Positions 1-10,307 of a stretch of DNA of 64,000 nucleotides are shown piece after piece. The notes beneath the pieces were generated by a model that was not told where the DNA came from, made no database searches, and saw nothing but the letters and a program-made list of their open reading frames with translations. Both the position numbers and the translations under genes were made by a program. Positions within the stretch are counted from its first letter, which is position 1, and every line of letters begins with the position of its first letter. Source of the DNA: Proteobacteria bacterium ST_bin12 (GTDB lineage Bacteria > Pseudomonadota > Gammaproteobacteria > Burkholderiales > Methylophilaceae); assembly GCA_002083635.1 (NCBI GenBank), contig MSXP01000006.1:1-64000 (forward strand), given 5' to 3'.

Positions 1-287
1 CCAACATTATTACCCGTGAACATATTCGTTTGGGCGGTGATGAATTTGCAGTGATTGTGTATGAAGTGAATCAGCCATCCATTCAGGCGATTGCAGAAAA
101 AATTAGCGCGGCTATCAGCCAGCCGATTAAACTTGGCGATGATTTTGTTATAATTGGCGCTAGTATTGGTATAGCCACAGCGCCATCTGACGCAAATACT
201 CAATTTGATCTCATCAAAAAAGCAGATGAGGCGATGTATATCGCAAAAATACAGCACAAGAACTTTCAGTTCTACGCAAATCTTTAA
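1..287 (+). CDS. GGDEF-domain protein, C-terminal fragment (diguanylate cyclase)
   Basis: Only the end of the gene is in the window; the frame is open from base 3 and runs to a TAA ending at 287. The fragment begins a few residues before the active-site motif LGGDEF (bases 30-47) and continues with the usual C-terminal half of the fold, including a DEAMYIAK segment typical of the last helix. GGDEF domains make cyclic di-GMP from two GTP molecules. The intact GGDEF signature suggests an active cyclase, but the N-terminal sensory part and any EAL partner lie outside the window. It converges on ssb and shares a hairpin terminator with it. Confidence 0.85.
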   Translation, partial: NIITREHIRLGGDEFAVIVYEVNQPSIQAIAEKISAAISQPIKLGDDFVIIGASIGIATAPSDANTQFDLIKKADEAMYIAKIQHKNFQFYANL

Positions 288-320
288 CTGCTCAATAAAG
301 CAAAATCTGCATAATTGAAA

Positions 321-353
321 AAACGCCCAAATCTTAATTGATTATGGGCGTTT
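321..353. terminator. Bidirectional hairpin terminator between GGDEF gene and ssb
   Basis: AAACGCCCA (321-329) pairs with TGGGCGTTT (345-353). An A-run lies on the left and T-rich sequence on the right, so the hairpin can end transcripts from both converging genes. Confidence 0.7.
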
Positions 354-419
354 AAAATTAAGCGTCAAAATAGGGTTAAGTAATAAGCTAACCTTTAAGC
401 TTAATGCGCTATGTCCGAA

Positions 420-923
420 TCAAAATGGGATGTCGTCTTCAAAATCATCAAAGCTTCCGCCTGTTTTAGCAGGGGCTTGCTGACTCGCAGGCTTTTGCGC
501 AGCGCTTTGTTGTCTTGGCTGCGATTGATTAAAGTCATCAGACGGCTGGCCTTGATCTATACCGCCATCATAGCTGGCGCTTGAGTTGCTGCCATCTTTG
601 CCGCCTAACATTTGCATGCTATCCGCAATAATTTCGGTGCTGTAGCGGGTTACGCCATCTTTTTCCCATTTGCGCGTTTGCAAGCGGCCTTCTACATACA
701 CTGGGCGGCCTTTTTTAAGATATTCACCCGCGATTTCGGCTAATTTGCGATACATCACAATATTGTGCCATTCGGTTTTTTCTTGCTTAACGCCCGATTT
801 ATCTTTCCAGTTTTCGGTCGTGGCAATACTAAAATTGGCTACCGCTTCGCCATTTGGCATATAGCGCACTTCTGGGTCGCGGCCTAAATTACCCATTAAA
901 ATCACTTTGTTAACTGATGCCAT
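420..923 (-). CDS. ssb: Single-stranded DNA-binding protein
   Basis: SSB coats single-stranded DNA during replication, repair and recombination. The first ~110 of 167 residues form the OB fold (starts [20 protein letters not shown], with the conserved TEWHNIVMY segment). A Gln/Ser-rich linker follows, and the protein ends with the acidic tip DDFEDDIPF that binds partner proteins. Length and architecture are normal for the family. Its start codon lies inside the 3' end of the upstream transporter gene (14-base overlap), so translation is probably coupled. Confidence 0.97.
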   Translation of the reverse strand: MASVNKVILMGNLGRDPEVRYMPNGEAVANFSIATTENWKDKSGVKQEKTEWHNIVMYRKLAEIAGEYLKKGRPVYVEGRLQTRKWEKDGVTRYSTEIIADSMQMLGGKDGSNSSASYDGGIDQGQPSDDFNQSQPRQQSAAQKPASQQAPAKTGGSFDDFEDDIPF

Positions 924-2316
924 TATCTGCCCCTATCAATTTTAAAATATTCTGCTCTATTAACGTTTGGCTATCATTACTTTGTTGATTGTTTACTTTT
1001 ACAATCAGTAGTTTTTCTTGCGCAATCGCTACCGCCTCATGTACACCCGGCATTTGGGATATTTGTTGAGCGAGCGTTGTTGCTTGCTGCGCGTTTATAT
1101 CATTTAGGTGATACATTTTTGTGCGCACCGCAGGTGGTGTAATCATACCAAAAGTTAACACCAACCAAATACACATTAACACGGCGCAAAAAATAAATAC
1201 CGCAGAATAGTCAAAACGATGCGATAAATAGCCGCCCACCACTGCGCCTAAAAATATGCCAAAAGACTGCGATGTGCTGTGCACACCCATGGCCGTGCCT
1301 TTTGAGGCGGCGGGTGCCATTTTTGAAATGAGCGATGGCAACGATGCCTCTAAAATATTAAAGGCGGTAAAATAAATCAGCAGTGAAATGACCACGCCCC
1401 AAAATTGATGAATAGTGCTGGCAAATACAATTTGTGCAACCAACATCAAGGCCACCGCGCCAATAAACACCGTTTTGAGTTTTGCGCGCTTTTCGCCAAT
1501 AATAATGGCAGGCAACATCAGCACAAAAGATGCGATTAAAACGGGCAAATACACTTGCCAATGCGTATTTACATTCATGCCGCTGGTTTCAGTCAATGCA
1601 AACGGCACTACAATAAACATGGCCATTTGCGCAGCATGCAGCGAAAAAGTACCAAAATTCAATCTTAATAGTTGCTTGTCGCGTAACACGCTTTTCATTT
1701 TTTCAGGAGCGGCCTGCGCATCTGAGTGAAACTGACTTAATACTGGATCTGGCACGTAATACTTAACTACTAAAATAGCCAGAAAAGATAAAACTGCGGT
1801 CATCCAAAAAATACCTGAAACACCAATCCATTGGTTAAGCAAAGGCCCAGCGACAAGCGATAGCGCGAACGTGATACCAATGGTCCCACCAATCATCGCC
1901 ATGGCTTTTGTGCGATGCTCTTCGCGGGTTAAATCAGCAACCAAGGCAGTCACTACGGCTGAAACGGCGCCAGCACCTTGAATCGCGCGGCCAATAATGA
2001 CCATATAAATATCTGTTGCCAATGCGGCAACCACGCTGCCGATAATGAATAAAGCTAGCCCAATATAGATGACTTTTTTGCGGCCATATTTATCGGATGC
2101 GATACCAAAAGGCAACTGTAACAACACTTGCGTTAAGCCGTATGCACCAAGCGCTAAGCCAATTAAAGTATGGTTGCTCCCGCCTTTTAATGTTTCAGCA
2201 TACACAGAAAAAATGGGCAGTATTAAAAACATACCCAGCATGCGCAGGCCATAAATAGAAGCCAAGCTGATGGTAGAACGCAACTCAGTGGGCGTCATTT
2301 TGTCGGAGATTTGCAT
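910..2316 (-). CDS. MFS transporter, YajR-like, with C-terminal ferredoxin-like domain
   Basis: A 468-residue major facilitator protein with about 12 predicted membrane segments up to residue ~395. The loop motif [11 protein letters not shown] (residues 71-81) matches MFS motif A between helices 2 and 3. The last ~70 residues are soluble and contain a [18 protein letters not shown] segment, resembling the small ferredoxin-like YAM domain that distinguishes E. coli YajR from ordinary drug exporters. The substrate is unknown for this group; proton-coupled export is the usual inference. It overlaps the start of ssb by 14 bases and is divergent from uvrA. Confidence 0.85.
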   Translation of the reverse strand: MQISDKMTPTELRSTISLASIYGLRMLGMFLILPIFSVYAETLKGGSNHTLIGLALGAYGLTQVLLQLPFGIASDKYGRKKVIYIGLALFIIGSVVAALATDIYMVIIGRAIQGAGAVSAVVTALVADLTREEHRTKAMAMIGGTIGITFALSLVAGPLLNQWIGVSGIFWMTAVLSFLAILVVKYYVPDPVLSQFHSDAQAAPEKMKSVLRDKQLLRLNFGTFSLHAAQMAMFIVVPFALTETSGMNVNTHWQVYLPVLIASFVLMLPAIIIGEKRAKLKTVFIGAVALMLVAQIVFASTIHQFWGVVISLLIYFTAFNILEASLPSLISKMAPAASKGTAMGVHSTSQSFGIFLGAVVGGYLSHRFDYSAVFIFCAVLMCIWLVLTFGMITPPAVRTKMYHLNDINAQQATTLAQQISQMPGVHEAVAIAQEKLLIVKVNNQQSNDSQTLIEQNILKLIGADNGIS

Positions 2317-2414
2317 GGATGATGTTGGTTATCGTTTTTTATTACAGAAAAATTTAGCTGAAAACACAATAATTGCGTATATTAACAGGTTGCCTTAATT
2401 TTCGTTTGAAGCTG

Positions 2415-5228
2415 ATGGAATATATCAAAATACGTGGTGCTCGCACGCACAATCTCAAAAACATTTCGCTGGATATCCCGCGCAATAAATTGGTCGTCAT
2501 TACTGGTCTTTCTGGCTCTGGTAAATCCAGTTTAGCGTTTGATACCTTATACGCAGAAGGTCAGCGGCGTTATGTAGAAAGCCTTTCAGCTTATGCGCGC
2601 CAGTTTTTGGCACGTATGGATAAACCCGATGTAGACTTGATTGAAGGCTTATCGCCAGCGATTTCGATTGAACAAAAATCCACATCGCATAATCCGCGCT
2701 CAACCGTAGGTACCGTTACCGAAATTCACGATTATTTGCGTTTGCTTTACGCGCGCGCTGGCGACCCAGAGTGCCCAGACCATAATATCAAGCTAGAAGC
2801 GCAAACGGTTAGCCAAATGGTCGATAGCGTTTTAACGCTGCCCGAAGAAACTAAGCTGATGATTTTGGCACCTGTGGTGGCGAATCGCAAAGGCGAGCAG
2901 TTGGATTTGTTTGAGCAATTAAAAGCGCAAGGTTTTGTGCGTTTACGTGTAGACGGCAAAATTTATGAAATGGACGAGTTGCCGAAACTAACCAAAACGG
3001 TGAAGCACTCAGTAGACGTTGTGATTGATCGCATCAAAGTCAAAGCAGATTTAAAACAGCGCATCGCCGAATCGTTTGAAACGGCATTGCGTTTGGCCGA
3101 AGGTAAGGCCATTGCAGTAGAAATGGATACCGATAAAGAGCATCAATTCTCAGCCAAATTTTCTTGCCCTGTATGTGATTACTCACTAGCTGAATTAGAG
3201 CCGCGTTTATTCAGTTTTAACAATCCAATGGGTGCTTGTCCAAAATGCGACGGCTTAGGTAACATCAGCTTTTTTGACCCCAAACGCGTGGTTGCTTTTC
3301 CTACTTTATCTTTAGCCAGCGGCGCGATTAAAGGTTGGGATAAACGTAATCAATTTTACTTTCAGATGCTGCAAAGCTTGGCATCTCATTACAACTTTGA
3401 TTTGGAAATGGCGTTTGAAGAGTTGCCACTGACCATTCAAGACGTTTTACTAAATGGTAGCGGACGCGAAGTAATTGCCTTTAAATATCTAAATGAGCGT
3501 GGTACGTTTTTTAGCAAAACCCACACATTTGAAGGTATTTTAAATAACCTGCAACGCCGTTATCGCGAAAGCGATTCAACCGCGGTGCGCGAAGAATTAT
3601 CTAAATATTTAAACAACCAAGCTTGCCCAGAATGTAGCGGCACCCGTTTACGTCGTGAAGCGCGCCATGTAAAAGTGGGCGGCCAAAATATTCATCAAGT
3701 GTGCCAAGTGCCGCTTAAAGTAGCGCTACACTTTTTTGAAACTTTGCAACTAGAAGGCGCAAAACTGGCTATCGCCGATAAAATTGTAAAAGAAATCGAA
3801 AATCGCCTTAAATTCCTAACCAATGTTGGATTAGAGTATCTTTCACTTTCGCGTTCTGCTGAAACCTTATCAGGCGGTGAGGCGCAACGCATCCGCCTAG
3901 CCAGCCAAATTGGAAGCGGCTTAACAGGCGTGATGTATGTACTGGATGAGCCGAGTATAGGCTTGCATCAACGCGACAATGATAGATTGCTGGAAACCCT
4001 GAAACGCCTGCGCGATATCGGTAATAGCGTGATTGTGGTGGAACATGACCATGATGCGATTTTAGAAGCGGACTATGTGGTGGATATTGGCCCTGGCGCA
4101 GGCGAGCATGGCGGCCAGATTGTGGCTGAAGGCACGCCAGCCGAAATTTTAGCCAATCCAAAATCGTTAACGGGCCAATATTTAAGCGGCAAAAAACAAA
4201 TCGAATATAAAAAAATCCGCACCAAGCCCGACCCATCGCGTTGGTTAAAACTATCCAACGCCACTGGTAATAATTTGCGCGATGTTTCAGTTGAAATCCC
4301 AGTTGGCTTGCTTACTTGCGTGACAGGCGTATCTGGTTCTGGCAAATCTACACTCATCAACGACACTTTATATCGCGTGGTTGCGCAGCATTTATATGGC
4401 AGCAATACAGAACCTGCGCCATTTAGCGAAATTGATGGCCTAGCATTTTTTGACAAAGTAGTTGATGTAGACCAAAGCCCAATTGGCCGTACACCACGTT
4501 CTAACCCTGCTACTTACACGGGCTTATTTACGCCGATTCGTGATTTATTTGCGGGCGTTCCAGAAAGCCGCGCACGTGGCTATGGGCCAGGCAGATATTC
4601 GTTCAACGTTAAAGGCGGACGCTGTGAAGCCTGCCAAGGTGATGGTGTGATTCGTGTGGAAATGCACTTTTTACCAGATGTTTATGTGCCGTGTGATGTG
4701 TGCAAAGGCCAGCGCTATAACCGTGAAACGCTAGAAATCAATTTCAAAGGCAAAAATATCCGCGAAGTGCTGGAAATGACAGTGGAACAAGCGCATGACT
4801 TTTTCCAAGCGCAGCCAGTCATTTCACGCAAACTGAAGACTTTGCTGGATGTTGGCTTGGGTTATATTACCTTAGGACAGTCTGCCACCACTTTAAGCGG
4901 CGGCGAAGCGCAGCGTGTAAAGCTTTCATTGGAGTTGAGCAAACGCGACACAGGTCGCACGCTGTATATTCTAGATGAACCAACCACTGGCCTGCACTTT
5001 GCCGATATTCAATTATTATTGGATGTAATTCATCGCCTACGTGACGCAGGCAATACCATTGTGATTATTGAGCACAACTTAGACGTGATTAAAACCGCAG
5101 ATTGGCTAATTGATATAGGCCCAGAGGGCGGCGATGGCGGAGGCATTGTGGTGGGCGTAGGTACACCCGAAACCTTGGCTGAAAACACACAAAGCTATAC
5201 AGGGAAATACTTAAAACAGATGATTTAG
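2415..5228 (+). CDS. uvrA: Excinuclease ABC subunit A
   Basis: Damage-recognition ATPase of nucleotide excision repair. From the ATG at 2415 the protein has 937 residues, the normal length; an upstream in-frame TTG at 2373 would add 14 residues not seen in the family ([16 protein letters not shown] is the usual start). Visible motifs: first Walker A GLSGSGKS (31-38), first zinc site C251/C254...C275/C278, ABC signature LSGGEAQRI, second Walker A GVSGSGKS (638-645), UvrA zinc finger C737/C740...C760/C763, and a second LSGGEAQRV. No LexA-type box is apparent in the short upstream region. Confidence 0.97.
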   Translation: MEYIKIRGARTHNLKNISLDIPRNKLVVITGLSGSGKSSLAFDTLYAEGQRRYVESLSAYARQFLARMDKPDVDLIEGLSPAISIEQKSTSHNPRSTVGTVTEIHDYLRLLYARAGDPECPDHNIKLEAQTVSQMVDSVLTLPEETKLMILAPVVANRKGEQLDLFEQLKAQGFVRLRVDGKIYEMDELPKLTKTVKHSVDVVIDRIKVKADLKQRIAESFETALRLAEGKAIAVEMDTDKEHQFSAKFSCPVCDYSLAELEPRLFSFNNPMGACPKCDGLGNISFFDPKRVVAFPTLSLASGAIKGWDKRNQFYFQMLQSLASHYNFDLEMAFEELPLTIQDVLLNGSGREVIAFKYLNERGTFFSKTHTFEGILNNLQRRYRESDSTAVREELSKYLNNQACPECSGTRLRREARHVKVGGQNIHQVCQVPLKVALHFFETLQLEGAKLAIADKIVKEIENRLKFLTNVGLEYLSLSRSAETLSGGEAQRIRLASQIGSGLTGVMYVLDEPSIGLHQRDNDRLLETLKRLRDIGNSVIVVEHDHDAILEADYVVDIGPGAGEHGGQIVAEGTPAEILANPKSLTGQYLSGKKQIEYKKIRTKPDPSRWLKLSNATGNNLRDVSVEIPVGLLTCVTGVSGSGKSTLINDTLYRVVAQHLYGSNTEPAPFSEIDGLAFFDKVVDVDQSPIGRTPRSNPATYTGLFTPIRDLFAGVPESRARGYGPGRYSFNVKGGRCEACQGDGVIRVEMHFLPDVYVPCDVCKGQRYNRETLEINFKGKNIREVLEMTVEQAHDFFQAQPVISRKLKTLLDVGLGYITLGQSATTLSGGEAQRVKLSLELSKRDTGRTLYILDEPTTGLHFADIQLLLDVIHRLRDAGNTIVIIEHNLDVIKTADWLIDIGPEGGDGGGIVVGVGTPETLAENTQSYTGKYLKQMI

Positions 5229-5243
5229 CTAAACAAACCAGCC

Positions 5244-5263
5244 AAAAAACTTAACCGTTTTTT
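5244..5263. terminator. Weak AT-rich hairpin between uvrA and the glycosyltransferase gene
   Basis: AAAAAAC (5244-5250), loop TTAACC, GTTTTTT (5257-5263) sits between the convergent genes. The stem holds only A-T pairs and one G-C, so this is a weak candidate. The loop region contains the recurrent intergenic motif described in the findings. Confidence 0.35.
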
Positions 5264-5286
5264 TAGGACGAAAAAATTCACAGACT

Positions 5287-6555
5287 CTATGTTGCTGCAC
5301 TCGCTACTCTCGCTAAAACAGATTGGTAATAATCAACTGTTTGCGCTGCAACTACTTCTGGTGAAAAACGTTTTTTACAATCTTCAATCGCATTTTTAGA
5401 TAAGCGTTGCATTTTTTCAGGATCGTTGATTAGCATTAACACTTTTTCAGCGATACTCTCTGGGGATTCTGGCTCAGCTAATAGCCCATTGTAATCATCA
5501 ATAATAATTTCTTTCATGCCGCCGACAGCAGTTGCTACTGTTGGGCAACCAGTGGCCAAAGATTCTAACAATGAAAGTGGAAAGTTTTCGTACCTAGAGC
5601 AAACGATTGTGACTAGTGCATTTTTTCGCAATTCTGATATACGCTCATGGTTGCAATGCCCTAAAAACTGAATACGTTTTTTAATATCGGCATCTAAAAT
5701 AAATCGCTCAATGTAATTATCAATTTTAAAATCTTCGTCATTCCTCTTTAAACCTCTATCTGGTCCAACAAATAGCAATTCAACTTCGCTGTTTTTCATC
5801 GCAATCTGCCTAAATGCCTCCAAGACTAAATCCCCACCTTTAACTAAATCAAATCGTCCAACAAATAAAATCGACGGCTTCTGACTCATTGAATACTGCC
5901 ATTGCATATCATAGGGGACCTCAGGAACGGGGTTTGGAATCACTTGAGCATTTGGCAACGCAATTCCATAGTATTCCCTCACTTTATTCAACACATCAAG
6001 ACTGGGTGATGTTACACCTTGAGAATTTTTTATCGCCTCTCCTTCAAAAAGAATTCTTAATTTAAAATGCGGTTCGTTATGAGCCTGTAATATTGCGCCT
6101 ATTAAAAACCAAGGCCCATGCAGTCGCGTAATGACTGTTAGTTTATTTTTTTTTACCAAATAGCTAGCCGTTCCAAATGACTCCTCAACCTCCAACACAT
6201 CCAATGGTACCTCTAGTTGCTGCACTGCCAGTAATATTTTATTAGCGTTTTTTGCTACATACCTTTGATATTGAATTTTTTGCATGGAAGCACAATTACA
6301 TTTAGCTAAAATTTTGTCCAATAGCTTTTGCCATATATTTCGGCTAATTTCTAACTTATCTAAATCAATCAGTCGATTTCTAACTTCAGGTATAAGTAAA
6401 GGCGCAGCTAGTATTATCGGGTTGGCAATCGCATCTATGCCAATCATTAAATTATGAATATATGTCACAATCCCATTGGGAAAGCGACCAACTGGCCAAC
6501 TAGGTGAAATAAATCCGACTGCCAGCTTTGAATTATTAGAATCCAGATTTTGCAT
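5287..6555 (-). CDS. Glycosyltransferase family 4-type (GT-B fold)
   Basis: A 422-residue glycosyltransferase with the two-domain GT-B layout: a variable N-terminal acceptor domain and a C-terminal GT1-type donor domain. The donor domain begins near KPSILFVGRFDLVKGGDLVLEA and has the E-x7-E motif in the segment YENFPLSLLESLATGCP, followed by GGMKEII. Such enzymes transfer a nucleotide-sugar residue to a surface polysaccharide. It lies 9 bases after the O-antigen-ligase-like gene on the same strand, with an AGGAAG ribosome site overlapping that gene's end, so the two form an operon. The sugar and acceptor cannot be read from the sequence. Confidence 0.85.
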   Translation of the reverse strand: MQNLDSNNSKLAVGFISPSWPVGRFPNGIVTYIHNLMIGIDAIANPIILAAPLLIPEVRNRLIDLDKLEISRNIWQKLLDKILAKCNCASMQKIQYQRYVAKNANKILLAVQQLEVPLDVLEVEESFGTASYLVKKNKLTVITRLHGPWFLIGAILQAHNEPHFKLRILFEGEAIKNSQGVTSPSLDVLNKVREYYGIALPNAQVIPNPVPEVPYDMQWQYSMSQKPSILFVGRFDLVKGGDLVLEAFRQIAMKNSEVELLFVGPDRGLKRNDEDFKIDNYIERFILDADIKKRIQFLGHCNHERISELRKNALVTIVCSRYENFPLSLLESLATGCPTVATAVGGMKEIIIDDYNGLLAEPESPESIAEKVLMLINDPEKMQRLSKNAIEDCKKRFSPEVVAAQTVDYYQSVLARVASAAT

Positions 6556-6564
6556 TTTATCTTC

Positions 6565-7908
6565 CTACTGAGTTTTTTGTTTGTTTAGAGATTCTGCTTG
6601 TCCAAGTAAAGCACCCGCTAACAGTAAATGCATAATACTCATTCCTGTATTGGGAATAGAATCAATAATACAAATTGCTAAAATTATCGTTAACACAGCA
6701 AAATAAACCTGATGCCTCGGATTTTTTATTTTCTCAATATTCTTGTGCGCATAAAATAAGGGCATCAGCAAAATTGCATAATAAAAGATAAAGCCTATAA
6801 ACCCGTTAATGCCTAATTCTATAATCCATCTACCATCTGTGACACTGATATCTCTGCCCCATTGATTGTAAACTCTATTTCTACCCCAGCTATTCCAGCC
6901 GAAATAAGGCCTTTCCAAAGCGCGTGCAAGCAAAATAGTCTCATTCTCAAACCTAAATCTTAAAGATTGTGCGCGATCAGCGCTATATTGTTGTATGTTG
7001 CTGACAATTGCTTGATCGGGGAATATGCCGGCGGTTTTAGCAAAAGGGTAGCTAAACACAAGTAAAGCCAAAATTAAGGCCCACTTGGTCTGTTTAACTG
7101 GCTTTAACTTAAAAATAAACAACATTGCCAATAAAGCATAGCCCATAGCGGACCAAGTTTTGCATAGCACCAAGATGACACATAAATAAATCATCACTTT
7201 TGATGTGGAAAATACTGAAACTCGTACTCTGTTTCTTTGCAAAGCCATTGCTGCAATAAGGCATGTGGAAATCCAAAATGCCAAGCCTAATCCGTGCCCG
7301 TAAAACACAGTTGGTCTGTAACCATCACCGCGCATTTGTTGCACGAATTCAACGTTTGAATACCCATATACCCAATTGTGAAATTGCGGGCTTAATCTAA
7401 GCTCCACCAGCATAAATGGCGTATACAACAAGCCCATTACAACTAGCGTTTTAAATAATTTTTCGTTATCTTCAATATTGTTTAAAAAATATCTGCCTAG
7501 AAAAAACGGCATTAATGTCAGTAAAGTCCTAACGATTGTTGAAAATATATCATGCTGGGTCAGTCCAGGAAAAAATTTATTTCCAATCACAAATGCATCA
7601 GAGTTTGTCCATGTTGAAATGACTAATACGATTAGATACCCAATCAGTATTTTTGATGGCAAACCCGGTGGGAATAAAGTGAATTTTTTGCCTTTAAAAA
7701 ACAAAAAAATTGCCAAAGAAAGTGAAGTCAGCGTCTCTCTATCTATGGGTGGAATTAGCGGGTAATCAACAGAAAAACCGTTAGGTAAAAATAATATAGC
7801 TAATGTGAAAGCGAAAAATATTGCTTGCTTTACTGGGTATTTTGAAAGTAGCCACAATACAACGAAAGGCCAGCTGTAAAAAACTAAACTGCCGAAAATA
7901 TTAGGCAC
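6565..7908 (-). CDS. O-antigen ligase/polymerase family membrane protein
   Basis: A 447-residue polytopic membrane protein with roughly ten or more hydrophobic segments and a large periplasmic loop in the second half, around residues 290-360. That loop holds an RARALERPYFGWNSWGR-type segment, followed by a GxNGFIGFIFYY helix, the pattern of the Wzy/WaaL (O-antigen ligase) superfamily. Members ligate or polymerise surface glycans, or glycosylate pilins. It is paired with the downstream glycosyltransferase. No waa, wzx or other glycan genes are adjacent, so whether it acts as a ligase or a polymerase is undetermined. Confidence 0.75.
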   Translation of the reverse strand: MPNIFGSLVFYSWPFVVLWLLSKYPVKQAIFFAFTLAILFLPNGFSVDYPLIPPIDRETLTSLSLAIFLFFKGKKFTLFPPGLPSKILIGYLIVLVISTWTNSDAFVIGNKFFPGLTQHDIFSTIVRTLLTLMPFFLGRYFLNNIEDNEKLFKTLVVMGLLYTPFMLVELRLSPQFHNWVYGYSNVEFVQQMRGDGYRPTVFYGHGLGLAFWISTCLIAAMALQRNRVRVSVFSTSKVMIYLCVILVLCKTWSAMGYALLAMLFIFKLKPVKQTKWALILALLVFSYPFAKTAGIFPDQAIVSNIQQYSADRAQSLRFRFENETILLARALERPYFGWNSWGRNRVYNQWGRDISVTDGRWIIELGINGFIGFIFYYAILLMPLFYAHKNIEKIKNPRHQVYFAVLTIILAICIIDSIPNTGMSIMHLLLAGALLGQAESLNKQKTQ

Positions 7909-7936
7909 AAAATTACCTTAATTGAAAATACTAAGT

Positions 7937-8671
7937 TCATGGAATATCTACTAGCCGCATTCTAGCTTGTATCGTTGCGGTACGTCGGTTTAAATAACGT
8001 GTATTTCGGTGGTCATCATAAAAACGTGGATTGGGAATCATCGCGGCTAATTTTGCAGCCTGCGTTTTTCCTAGGCCTTTTGCAGTCGTTTTAAAGTAAT
8101 GTTTAGCGGCAGCTTCTGCCCCAAATACGCCATTTCCCCACTCAATCATATTTAAATAAATCTCTAAAATGCGGCGTTTGGTGAGCATTTTTTCTAGCAT
8201 TAGCGTAATCACCGCCTCTTCTGCTTTGCGCCACGGCGTGCGTCCGCTGGATAAAAATAAATTCTTGGCCAATTGCTGACTGATGGTTGAGCCGCCACCG
8301 ACAATTTTGCCTTTTTTAATATTTTTTTCATAGGCTTTTTCGATGCCTTCCCAATCGAAGCCTTCGTGCTGCTTAAATTTTGCATCTTCACTGGCAATAA
8401 CGGCGCGTTTTAGGTGTGTGGATATTTTTGCATAATCCACCCATTTATGTTTTAACTCGGCATCTGGATTGGTTTGCTGAATAATCGTAAGCCTGTCTTC
8501 CATAAAGGCAGTTGAGCTTGGGTTAAACTTAATCCACCAGCAAATATGCAAAAAAACCCATAGCTGATATAAAACTAGCCACGCCAAAAATACGACGATA
8601 GCGCGATTAAAATAACCCCAAAAACCAAGTGCCCTTGCATTTGGTTTGCTGTTAAATAGCCAGCGTAGCAC
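7937..8671 (-). CDS. mtgA: Monofunctional peptidoglycan glycosyltransferase
   Basis: Polymerises lipid II into glycan strands (GT51 family) without a transpeptidase domain. The protein has 244 residues: an N-terminal membrane anchor (about residues 23-47), the catalytic glutamate E95 in AVIASEDAKF, then GGGSTISQQLAKNLFL, a KAEEAVITLMLEKMLTKRRI segment and IYLNMIEWG, all diagnostic of GT51. The start is GTG, directly after the aroE stop codon (TAAGTG), indicating translational coupling with aroE. Confidence 0.95.
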   Translation of the reverse strand: MLRWLFNSKPNARALGFWGYFNRAIVVFLAWLVLYQLWVFLHICWWIKFNPSSTAFMEDRLTIIQQTNPDAELKHKWVDYAKISTHLKRAVIASEDAKFKQHEGFDWEGIEKAYEKNIKKGKIVGGGSTISQQLAKNLFLSSGRTPWRKAEEAVITLMLEKMLTKRRILEIYLNMIEWGNGVFGAEAAAKHYFKTTAKGLGKTQAAKLAAMIPNPRFYDDHRNTRYLNRRTATIQARMRLVDIP

Positions 8672-9496
8672 TTAAGATTTTTCCATTTGCAACGCTCTAA
8701 CCATGTGAATAACTGGCTGCGTATCAGGCCTAACATTGCGCCAAATATAAAATGCTTCTGCCGCTTGTTCAACTAGCATACCTAAGCCATCAGCCACTTG
8801 CGCACCTGCTGCTCTAGCCTGCGCCATAAAAGGCGTTTCGCGGCCATACATCATGTCGTAAGCTAAGCTGTTTTTACCGAAAATCATACTGGGAATAGGT
8901 AAGGCCGCATCCGTCAACCCTGCAGAAGTTGCGTTGATTATCAAATCATACGACCTATCAAGTCGCTCAAATATTTTTGATTGGACATCATTATGAGAAA
9001 ACCTCATCACAATCTCTAATGCTTGCGCATTTACTAGAGTGCGATTTGCAATAGTGATGCTCTTAACACCTATCAGCGAGTTTGAAATACCATAGGCTGC
9101 GCCGCCAGCACCCAAAATTAAGATATGTTTACCTGCAATTTCAAAACCCAAATTTTTTTCAATATCGCTCCGCAACCCTATACCATCTGTATTATCACCA
9201 TGGATTGAGCCATTAATATTGACTAAGGTATTTACTGCATTTGCCCCAGCACTTTTCACCCTTACACTAAGCGAGTCACATATATCAAACGCCACAAACT
9301 TAAACGGCACTGTGACATTTACACCTTTGTAACCTTGCGCAATCAAGTCTTTCACCGTTGCTTCAAAATCATCTAGCGGGGCAAGAATTGCTTCATAACT
9401 AATATCTTGATTAGTTTGCCTAGCAAACGCCGCATGAATAATGGGCGATTTACTGTGTCCAATAGGGTTACCTATCACAGCATACTTATCTGTCAT
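8672..9496 (-). CDS. aroE: Shikimate dehydrogenase
   Basis: Reduces 3-dehydroshikimate to shikimate with NADPH in aromatic amino acid synthesis. Its 274 residues show the substrate site NPIGHSKSP (10-18), the catalytic lysine K66 in VTVPFK, the catalytic aspartate D104 in DNTDGIG, the glycine-rich NADP loop GAGGAA (129-134) and the NADP-selective NRT motif. It lies 3 bases after the rhodanese gene and abuts mtgA, so three genes are likely co-transcribed. aroK and aroB are elsewhere in the window (37 kb). Confidence 0.97.
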   Translation of the reverse strand: MTDKYAVIGNPIGHSKSPIIHAAFARQTNQDISYEAILAPLDDFEATVKDLIAQGYKGVNVTVPFKFVAFDICDSLSVRVKSAGANAVNTLVNINGSIHGDNTDGIGLRSDIEKNLGFEIAGKHILILGAGGAAYGISNSLIGVKSITIANRTLVNAQALEIVMRFSHNDVQSKIFERLDRSYDLIINATSAGLTDAALPIPSMIFGKNSLAYDMMYGRETPFMAQARAAGAQVADGLGMLVEQAAEAFYIWRNVRPDTQPVIHMVRALQMEKS

Positions 9497-9499
9497 GAA

Positions 9500-9949
9500 T
9501 CAGTTAGTCCACGGCAAATTGGCATGTTTCCAGCCGTTAATTAATGTACGTTGCTTTAAAGCATTGGCTTCGCCTTCAAAGCCTTCCGACATATTGTAAG
9601 CTTGGCTATAACCAAATTGTTGCGCCACTACTGCCGCGTTGTGGCTACGTCCGCCAGTGCGACACATAAAGATAATGGTTTTATCTTGATTAGTTTGGCT
9701 TTGCAATTGCGCGGCAAAATTGGCATTAGCCACCATACCAGGATAAAACGCCCACTCAATGTGAAGCGCATTTGGCACGCGCCCAACCAAATCCAACTCG
9801 GCCTGACTACGTACATCAATTAATACAGAATTGCTGTCTTGCTGCAAGATGGCAAAAGTCTCTTGCGGGCTTAATTCACCAGCATAAGGCAAATTTTTAC
9901 TGGCAGCACGCTGTTTGGCTATATTCAACAGCTCGGTAATTAATTGCAT
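9500..9949 (-). CDS. Rhodanese-like domain protein
   Basis: A single rhodanese domain of 149 residues with the active-site loop CRTGGRS (Cys96) and the conserved VLIDVRSQAELDLVG segment. Rhodanese domains carry persulfide sulfur on the cysteine; the physiological acceptor here is unknown. There is no signal peptide, so it is predicted to be cytoplasmic. It is the first gene of the rhodanese-aroE-mtgA run and is divergent from glnA. Confidence 0.9.
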   Translation of the reverse strand: MQLITELLNIAKQRAASKNLPYAGELSPQETFAILQQDSNSVLIDVRSQAELDLVGRVPNALHIEWAFYPGMVANANFAAQLQSQTNQDKTIIFMCRTGGRSHNAAVVAQQFGYSQAYNMSEGFEGEANALKQRTLINGWKHANLPWTN

Positions 9950-10040
9950 CGCAATTTTCCATCTGAAAAAATTTGAATAAATTATAGCGCGAAAAACTAA
10001 TATCCACGGGATGCTTTCTAGCGCACTTTTGCCAGCATTT

Positions 10041-10067
10041 AATTTTGCACTAAATTAGTGCAAAATT
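10041..10067. promoter_or_regulatory. NtrC-type enhancer palindrome upstream of glnA
   Basis: A perfect 27-base palindrome with 13-base arms around a single central A. Its core TGCAC-N7-GTGCA (10046-10062) matches the NtrC/GlnG binding consensus. The centre lies about 125 bases before the predicted sigma-54 start site, comparable to the enhancer positions at E. coli glnAp2. Confidence 0.8.
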
Positions 10068-10071
10068 ACTT

Positions 10072-10092
10072 TGCACGCTCAATAAGAGTGCA
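10072..10092. promoter_or_regulatory. Second NtrC-like site with widened spacing
   Basis: TGCAC and GTGCA half-sites recur at 10072-10076 and 10088-10092, but with 11 rather than 7 bases between them. It sits between the perfect palindrome and the promoter, where a second enhancer site would be expected. The unusual spacing makes it a weak or degenerate site. Confidence 0.45.
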
Positions 10093-10152
10093 TGCTATTT
10101 TGCGTTTATTTGTTAAGTGAATGCTACAAAGCGTCTTTTTGCTATTTTTAGC

Positions 10153-10168
10153 TGGCACAGTTCCTGCT
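10153..10168 (+). promoter_or_regulatory. Sigma-54 promoter of glnA
   Basis: TGGCACAGTTCCTGCT matches the -24/-12 consensus TGGCAC-N5-TTGC with one difference (CTGC). GG and GC are 10 bases apart, as required by RpoN. It predicts a start near 10179 and a leader of about 130 bases. Confidence 0.75.
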
Positions 10169-10307
10169 AAAATAACTTGTTTAAAGTTTGTGTACAAATT
10201 GTTTAGTCATTTTTCGATTCAATAGTTTAAGCCATACAATTTACCCAACGAGTTACTAATCGTTACGCATCAATTAAAGTCCGTCATTTAGAATCTAGGA
10301 GAGATCA

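Noticed and set aside
2317..2414. LexA box before uvrA
   Set aside because: No CTGT-N8-ACAG sequence is present; partial CAG/CTG triplets are in the wrong orientation.
3808..4456. Long antisense ORFs within uvrA
   Set aside because: Shadows of a strongly conserved gene in opposite frames.
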